From Candidatus Parepulonipiscium sp. PG-Nun2H_MBin03 (GTDB lineage Bacteria; Bacillota; Clostridia; Lachnospirales; Cellulosilyticaceae): a stretch of DNA of 10,587 nucleotides. The notes beneath the pieces are model-generated. The model was not told where the DNA came from, ran no database searches, and saw only the letters and a program-made list of their open reading frames with translations. Shown piece by piece: positions 6,801-10,587 of this stretch (within the stretch, counting starts at the first letter, position 1; the number at the start of each line of letters is the position of its first letter). The stretch is from the NCBI GenBank assembly GCA_001995005.1, contig MDJN01000019.1, forward strand, positions 1 through 10,587. The letters are read 5' to 3'. The translations under genes and the position numbers were made by a program.

Positions 6801-7316
6801 CGCAAATTGCCCAATAGCCTCAACTTTCAGACACCTTTCATACCCAATTATTATTAGTTTATTTATTAATTGAGTTACATTGATTATATCATCTTCTTTA
6901 ATAGTAATTTTATGTGCCTTAAAAACATTTTTTTCACATAACGGATTTAACAAAGCCTCTATTGTCGTAACAATTACCTTATCCGAATTTTCTAAAATTT
7001 TGATACGCATAGCTTTAATATCCGTACTATGCACATCTGCATTATAAAAAAGTATATCTCGACTGGGATATAAGAGCACCTCGTCTTCTCCATACAAAAA
7101 CTGTAAATCTTGATATATATTTAACGCTTCTTCATCGTCTGGAGCAACAACAATAGGACATTTATGAATAATATTTGAAATACTATAAATAAGATGTCCT
7201 TTGGCCGGAGTTACTACCCCTGTTACTACTCCCGTTTTCGTATTATTAAAATTTGATATAAATTTGTTGAACTCTTCACTTCTTTTAAGAGGTTCAATCA
7301 ATGCCATTTTTTCCAT
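3846..7316 (-). CDS. mfd: Transcription-repair coupling factor Mfd
   Basis: Mfd is an ATP-driven DNA translocase that removes RNA polymerase stalled at DNA damage and hands the site to UvrA. The 1156 residues match the full family length (B. subtilis 1177, E. coli 1148). In order, the protein has UvrB-like N-terminal modules (1 to about 470), the CarD-like RNA-polymerase-interacting domain (about 486-545, with LSPGDYVVHEMHGVGIF) and the RecG-like helicase. Helicase motifs seen are Walker A GDVGYGKT (638-645), the DEEQ box (739-742), TATPIPRTL (765-773), TTIIETGLDI (878-887) and QLRGRVGRS (908-916). The translocation-motif region around GAGDLLG (964-970) and the C-terminal TRCF domain (about 1005-1110) complete it. 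All key residues appear intact. A short GGTGA site precedes the first ATG; Met4 is an alternative start. It follows pth by four bases. Confidence 0.98.
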   Translation of the reverse strand: MEKMALIEPLKRSEEFNKFISNFNNTKTGVVTGVVTPAKGHLIYSISNIIHKCPIVVAPDDEEALNIYQDLQFLYGEDEVLLYPSRDILFYNADVHSTDIKAMRIKILENSDKVIVTTIEALLNPLCEKNVFKAHKITIKEDDIINVTQLINKLIIIGYERCLKVEAIGQFAIRGGIIDIFSPVHNVPIRIELWDEQVDSIRRFSHITQRSIDKIEQIVIYPNKEIIIPPDTVDRNKIKKELDSPVNRLILQGNKEAARKLNDRVNEDLQMLNEMDIPELYAPFADIKLVTLFDYFKSDRPIFVTDINRCIQKLDRVWFEYTESIKDRLEFGHMLPAQVRFIFEKDYVLARALSENYVGFMNFGESENANTLELNIYEQLYKNMDMLEKELMEYKNKNSTTILLVGAKTKGIVEELEQRDVFATYSDKLDITPKNGQIIVSKGSLNKGFIYPDIGFVVISDKNLFGTHKSKKGTKKKYKGAKIESFLELSPGDYVVHEMHGVGIFLGVEQIIIEGINRDNLKIQYSDNATLYVNINQMDMVQKYIGDTIPKLNKLGTPEWKKSKAKVKSAAQNIARELISLYSKRENQRGFVYEPDTIWQQEFEDLFPYAETSDQLEAIKSVKEDMESDKIMDRLICGDVGYGKTEVAIRAAFKAVLNQKQVAYLVPTTILSQQHFDRFLKRMEPHGVSVSVLSRFRTPKQVKQTLSAIQNGMVDIVIGTHRLLSKDVKFKDLGLVIIDEEQRFGVTHKEKLKQMRTEVDVLTLTATPIPRTLHMSLIGIRDMSIIEEAPQNRRAVQTYVMEYSDEFIKDAINREINREGQVYFLFNQVKNIEETANKISHLVPNAKVAFAHGQMSERELENIMIAFENKEITVLVCTTIIETGLDIANANTIIINDADKMGLSQLYQLRGRVGRSDKVAYAYLLYKKDKVLKEVAEKRLSAIKQFTQLGAGFKIAMRDLEIRGAGDLLGAKQHGHMAQVGYDLYSKMLKEAIMLEQGEEIKPQIETTIEMKINAFIPTNYIIDEIQKLDIYKKIASIKTQVDYDAIVEEIEDRYGNLPASVYNLVDIALIKGIANEISILTLTQTPDNIILRFDELAEIKPEVLVNLTKEYDLKVKLAKNIILTLSTKNITRKELLKYIKNFLMCIHNLQKESVT

Positions 7317-7320
7317 TTTT

Positions 7321-7887
7321 TCACCGACTCACGTTATATCTATTCATCACAATATCCAAATCTTTTGTTATAAACATCTGTATTGCCTCTTTTAACATAG
7401 GCATTTGCTCTTTAACAGCCAAAAACTGCTCATCCTCAAATTTTGCCAATACATAATCTGCAAGCACAAAATTAGGTGGTTTTTGCCCTACTCCTATGCG
7501 AACTCTCCCAAAACTTGTTGTGCCCAAATGTTCTATAATATTTTTTATACCATTGTGCCCGCCTGCACTGCCACTTTTCCTAATTTTAATTACTCCAGCA
7601 TCAAATGCTGTGTCATCATATATTATTAAAATATCTGTTAAGTCTAGTTTATACCAATTGACACAAGCCGATACAGCTTCTCCACTTAAATTCATAAAAG
7701 TTAATGGCTTCATAAATACTACTTTCTGCCCCGCCACATTTCCTTCACCAATAATGGATTTAAATTTATTTTTACTCAACTGCACATTTAGATGATGTGC
7801 TACGTAATCTATTGCATCAAACCCGACGTTATGTCTTGTACCTAAATATTTTGCACCAGGGTTACCTAACCCTACAATTAATTTCAT
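7321..7887 (-). CDS. pth: Peptidyl-tRNA hydrolase
   Basis: Pth cleaves the ester bond of peptidyl-tRNA released early from ribosomes, recycling tRNA. The 188-residue length is normal. Catalytic and substrate residues are visible: GLGNPG (6-11, Asn9), TRHNVGF (17-23, catalytic His19), KPLTFMNLSG (60-69, Asn66), YDD (90-92, catalytic-site Asp91) and GSAGGHNGIKNI (106-117, Asn112). The stretch after YDD reads TAFDAG instead of the commoner LDLPLG, a mild variation. The ATG has an AGAGGTG site and lies just downstream of a perfect-consensus promoter, making this the first gene of the pth-mfd-foldase operon. Confidence 0.97.
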   Translation of the reverse strand: MKLIVGLGNPGAKYLGTRHNVGFDAIDYVAHHLNVQLSKNKFKSIIGEGNVAGQKVVFMKPLTFMNLSGEAVSACVNWYKLDLTDILIIYDDTAFDAGVIKIRKSGSAGGHNGIKNIIEHLGTTSFGRVRIGVGQKPPNFVLADYVLAKFEDEQFLAVKEQMPMLKEAIQMFITKDLDIVMNRYNVSR

Positions 7888-7907
7888 GCTTTCACCTCTT
7901 ACTACGC

Positions 7908-7936
7908 ATTATAATGTACATACTTAATACTGTCAA
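7908..7936 (-). promoter_or_regulatory. Perfect-consensus sigma-A promoter of the pth-mfd-foldase operon
   Basis: On the minus strand TTGACA (7936-7931) and TATAAT (7913-7908) are separated by 17 bases, an exact match to the housekeeping consensus. Transcription would start near 7901, leaving a leader of about 14 bases that just contains the pth ribosome site. Confidence 0.88.
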
Positions 7937-8018
7937 TCTTTTTAACTCTGCAAAGGCAAGGTGATAACCAAATCTATAATATTTTTTAATTGTCACTGCT
8001 CTAAAATATATGATACTC

Positions 8019-8045
8019 ATAAATCCGTTAGCTTTTTCATATATT
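8019..8045 (+). promoter_or_regulatory. Possible sigma-E-type promoter of the SpoIID-like gene
   Basis: ATA (8019-8021) is followed after 16 bases by CATATATT (8038-8045). The B. subtilis mother-cell sigma-E pattern is ATA, 16 bases, CATACANT, so only one fixed position of the -10 box differs. Transcription would start near 8053, between an upstream in-frame ATG at 8010 and the ribosome site at 8063-8069. No housekeeping-type promoter was found between 7937 and 8062 on this strand. The match is short and the region AT-rich, so it is tentative. Confidence 0.4.
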
Positions 8046-8081
8046 TATATATCTAATATTTTGAAAGGAATGATGTTAATT

Positions 8082-9377
8082 ATGTATATACATACATCTT
8101 CTAATTTATCAAACCAACAAGTAGGCGGTGCCTTAATCGTCGAGACACGTACTAAAGATCTTATACCTGTCGCCAACGTCGAGGTAACCATTTCAAGTCA
8201 AGATGAAACAGGCAAACTTACTACCATAGCTACATTATTTACCAATTCTTCTGGGCAAACTCCAATAATTGTATTAGATGCACCTATACTCTCAGAAAGT
8301 GAGGACCCAAACTTCACAGGCATCCCATACGCAACTTATCATATTTCAACTAAATGTAACGGATATATTCCTGTAATAATTGAAGGTTCTCAAATATTTA
8401 GCGAAGTAACTTCTATACAGCCTATCACGTTAATGCCTATAGAAGACATGACTGTTGACCCGTTTTCTTTTGACAGGCAACTAAACGAGGTTATATCTAT
8501 CGGTCAATCCACCTTAATCGGCGACTACGCACCAAAAATACCTGAGAGCGAAACTAAAGATGTATCCGCTACTGGATTTGTAGTTTTAAGCGAAGTCGTT
8601 GTACCAGAATATATTATAGTTTATGCTGGCTCACCTAATAGTACTGGTGCACCAACTTATACAGTAAGATTTAGAGATTATATAAAAAACGTAGCTTCTT
8701 CAGAGATCTATCCTACTTGGCCACGTGAGACTATTAAGGCTAACGTTATTGCAATTATATCATTCACCTTAAATAGGGTTTATACAGAATGGTATAGAAA
8801 TCAAGGAAAAACTTATACAATTACTAATTCCACTGCTGTTGACCAAGCATTTATTTATGGCAGAAATATATTTGATACAATCTCTTCTGTAGTAGATGAA
8901 TGCTTTGATATATATATAAAGAGGCCAGGAGTAATCCAACCACTTCTAGCACAATACTGCGATGGTCAAAAATCAACGTGTCCTGGTTGGATGACCCAAT
9001 GGGGCAGCCAGCAATTAGGCGAAGATGGATTAAAATATGACCAGATTTTAAGATATTTCTACGGTAATACCATCGAAATATTATCTGCTAAAGTAGTAAG
9101 CGGTATCCCAGAATCTTACCCTGGCACTGCTCTTAGAGAAGGTAGCCAAGGAACTAATGTACGCATTATCCAAGAACAGTTAAATCGAATTTCTAATAAT
9201 TATCCACTTATACCAAAGGTTCCAACTACTGGCATATTTGATCCACAAACAACAGAAGCAGTAAAAGTATTTCAGCGGGTATTCCACTTAACACCAGATG
9301 GTATAGTCGGAAAAAGCACTTGGTATAAATTATCATATATTTATGTTGCTGTAACTAAAATTGCTGAACTTACCTAA
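8082..9377 (+). CDS. SpoIID-like lytic transglycosylase with peptidoglycan-binding domain
   Basis: This 431-residue protein probably binds and cleaves peptidoglycan glycan strands. It has three parts. An N-terminal beta-sandwich-like region (about 4-120) resembles a transthyretin or carboxypeptidase-regulatory fold. A SpoIID-like domain spans about 199-327. A peptidoglycan-binding repeat spans about 348-421 (LREGSQGTNVRIIQEQL, then TGIFDPQTTEAVKVFQ and DGIVGKSTWYKL). In the middle domain, YIKNVASSEIYPTWPRETIK lines up with the SpoIID block whose glutamate is catalytic, here Glu208, and MTQWGSQQLGEDGLKYDQIL matches the later SQYGA...G.sY.eIL block. Cys293 and Cys300 may correspond to SpoIID metal-ligand cysteines. 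No signal peptide or membrane helix is visible. The ATG at 8082 is preferred because AAAGGA lies 12 bases upstream and the domain starts there; ATGs at 8070 and 8073 lie too close to it. Similar proteins occur in many Clostridia, to my knowledge without an assigned function. Confidence 0.85.
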   Translation: MYIHTSSNLSNQQVGGALIVETRTKDLIPVANVEVTISSQDETGKLTTIATLFTNSSGQTPIIVLDAPILSESEDPNFTGIPYATYHISTKCNGYIPVIIEGSQIFSEVTSIQPITLMPIEDMTVDPFSFDRQLNEVISIGQSTLIGDYAPKIPESETKDVSATGFVVLSEVVVPEYIIVYAGSPNSTGAPTYTVRFRDYIKNVASSEIYPTWPRETIKANVIAIISFTLNRVYTEWYRNQGKTYTITNSTAVDQAFIYGRNIFDTISSVVDECFDIYIKRPGVIQPLLAQYCDGQKSTCPGWMTQWGSQQLGEDGLKYDQILRYFYGNTIEILSAKVVSGIPESYPGTALREGSQGTNVRIIQEQLNRISNNYPLIPKVPTTGIFDPQTTEAVKVFQRVFHLTPDGIVGKSTWYKLSYIYVAVTKIAELT

Positions 9378-9390
9378 TTTTTTATACACA

Positions 9391-9428
9391 AAAAGGGGTT
9401 ACCTCAATTCGGGTACCCCTTTATTTTT
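9391..9428. terminator. Bidirectional terminator between convergent genes
   Basis: AAAGGGGT (9392-9399) pairs with ACCCCTTT (9415-9422). After a bulged T, ACC pairs with GGT to extend the stem around a CAATTC-type loop. On the plus strand TTTTT follows (9424-9428), and on the minus strand the stem runs into CCCCTTTTTG. It lies 13 bases past the SpoIID-like stop and 6 bases past the SLH gene stop, so it can serve both. Confidence 0.88.
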
Positions 9429-9433
9429 ACTTG

Positions 9434-10587
9434 CTAATTTAACTTGTTTTGCATTCTTGATAATATTGTTACCATTTCTGCTCTTGTTACTGCTTTTTCT
9501 GGTTCCATTGTATTCTCACTGGTTCCATTTAATATGCCTGCTTGTATACAATAATCTATTGCTTCTTTATACTCTGATGCAGATATATCCGCAAATTCTT
9601 TTGTAATGCTACCACTCTCAATTTCATTGCCCACTAATTCATATATTACTTGTGCTAATAATCCTCTAGTCATAGCACCGCTTCCAACTTGTGCAATATC
9701 CATTAACGTATCTTCTGTTAACTTAGATGCTATTGATGCAATTGAGTTATATGCCCAGTTGTTTTCATTCGTGATATATTCTTCTACTGTACTTCTTGAT
9801 AATTTCATATCTGTTATATCATTGATTAACAAAAATCTATCTAAGAATGTAAAAGTATCTGCAAGTACTAACGGTTGCCTAGGGTTAAATGCACCGTTTG
9901 AATCACCTACCACTATACCCAGTTCAGTCATCTCCTTAACTCCCACACTTGCCCAGTGGTTTTCAGCCACATCTATAAATATCGCATCTTTTGTTGGAGA
10001 TAATACAATTGCATTACTAAATATATCTGATTTAACTCCTACTTCTTCTAATATACTTGGGTTAGCTAGTATTGATAATATTTCTTTATCGCTATATGTG
10101 CTACCCAATATATCTTTTAATATATCATAAGTTAATTGTTGATTTAAACTTGTATATGGCATATTTTCGTAAAAGTTTTCTTTCATCTTAGCTTTAGAAG
10201 TAGTTGACAATTTAGCCAGCTTTTCTTTTGTGTCATATACATCTATCGCTGTTATAGAATGTGCATTTAAGAAGTTTGTAAATATTTCTTCTTCAGCAAC
10301 TGTCATTCCTATTGTTACTGCTTTTTCTTTTTCATCCGTAGTTAATACGGTATTACTTGTCGTCGTACTAATACTTGTTGGGCGATTTCTAACCGTTACT
10401 CTAATCTCTAACGTATTTTCATTCCCTGCTTTGTCTGTTGCAGTATAAGTTAATATATATGTTCCTGTACTATTTGTATTTAAACTACTTACTAAGCTAC
10501 CTGATTTAGTTATTACAGGTGTTAATTCTCCTAAATATCCGTCAACATCGTCTCTAGCCGTTACAATAGGCATAGTAAAGTTATTCC
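9434..10587 (-). CDS. S-layer homology (SLH) domain surface protein, 3' part
   Basis: The frame stays open to the right window edge, so the true start lies outside. Counting from the internal Met at 10573, residues 1-63 form a bacterial Ig-like domain of the DUF5011 type (VTARDDVDGYLGELTPVITK, then GTYILTYTATDKAGN). Coding before that Met (NNFT) belongs to the same fold, so it is not the start. A threonine/serine-rich linker (64-80) and a helical region (about 85-190) follow, then three SLH-like repeats: 198-250 (DVAENHWASVGVKEMTELGI), about 268-315 and 326-379, ending in TRAEMVTILSRM. SLH repeats anchor proteins to secondary cell-wall polymers. Only the last repeat keeps a clear TRAE motif; the first reads VLADTF and the second MTRGLL. 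The signal peptide and function are not visible. Confidence 0.88.
   Translation of the reverse strand, partial: NNFTMPIVTARDDVDGYLGELTPVITKSGSLVSSLNTNSTGTYILTYTATDKAGNENTLEIRVTVRNRPTSISTTTSNTVLTTDEKEKAVTIGMTVAEEEIFTNFLNAHSITAIDVYDTKEKLAKLSTTSKAKMKENFYENMPYTSLNQQLTYDILKDILGSTYSDKEILSILANPSILEEVGVKSDIFSNAIVLSPTKDAIFIDVAENHWASVGVKEMTELGIVVGDSNGAFNPRQPLVLADTFTFLDRFLLINDITDMKLSRSTVEEYITNENNWAYNSIASIASKLTEDTLMDIAQVGSGAMTRGLLAQVIYELVGNEIESGSITKEFADISASEYKEAIDYCIQAGILNGTSENTMEPEKAVTRAEMVTILSRMQNKLN

Noticed and set aside
8010..8081. 24-codon N-terminal extension of the SpoIID-like protein from an ATG at 8010
   Set aside because: No ribosome site precedes 8010, the likely promoter -10 box lies inside the extension, and AAAGGA at 8064-8069 supports the ATG at 8082.
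9606..10130. 174-codon open frame on the plus strand
   Set aside because: It is antisense to the SLH protein, whose domains are clearly recognisable; the plus frame has no family features.
10571..10573. ATG as the start of the SLH protein
   Set aside because: The frame is open upstream to the edge and the codons there continue the Ig-like domain, so the gene is cut by the window.

Overview
The window is strongly AT-rich and carries a gene order typical of endospore-forming Firmicutes. Reading the minus strand from the middle of the window to its left edge, the order is pth, mfd, a PpiC-type foldase lipoprotein, spoVT, an HU gene, rqcP, yabP, yabQ and a divIC-like gene. This is the pth-to-divIC sporulation and housekeeping neighbourhood known from Bacillus subtilis, in the form seen in Clostridia (HU next to rqcP, a PrsA-like foldase after mfd). 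The AT-rich composition, spore genes and S-layer (SLH) protein suggest an anaerobic clostridial spore-former, perhaps of the Lachnospirales. The lineage is inference; the spore-forming type is well supported.

Layout. Positions 1-178 are non-coding, with a promoter that fires leftward out of the window, a 14-base tandem repeat and a hairpin. Positions 179-1558 hold divIC-like, yabQ, yabP and rqcP, closely packed on the minus strand. Next come HU (1607-1882), with its own consensus-like promoter inside a large perfect inverted repeat, and spoVT (1979-2530), with a TTG start and a very good sigma-G-type promoter. After a 239-base gap holding a 13-bp-stem hairpin comes the operon pth-mfd-foldase (7887 down to 2770). 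It is driven by a perfect TTGACA-17-TATAAT promoter, with a 4-base gap between pth and mfd and an ATGA overlap between mfd and the foldase gene. Divergently, at 8082-9377 on the plus strand, lies a SpoIID-like lytic transglycosylase fused to a C-terminal peptidoglycan-binding domain, with a plausible sigma-E-type promoter. It converges, through a shared bidirectional terminator, on the 3' part of an SLH-domain surface protein that runs off the right edge.

How the genes work together. Pth rescues stalled peptidyl-tRNA and RqcP acts in ribosome-associated quality control. Mfd couples repair to transcription, HU compacts DNA, and the foldase matures exported proteins. SpoVT regulates the forespore programme, YabP and YabQ serve spore formation, and the DivIC-like protein serves septation. 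The SpoIID-like protein is the least characterised member: it keeps the catalytic glutamate context of SpoIID but has no visible signal peptide, which fits a mother-cell or spore-coat role (inference). No mobile element, CRISPR array or phage gene is visible.
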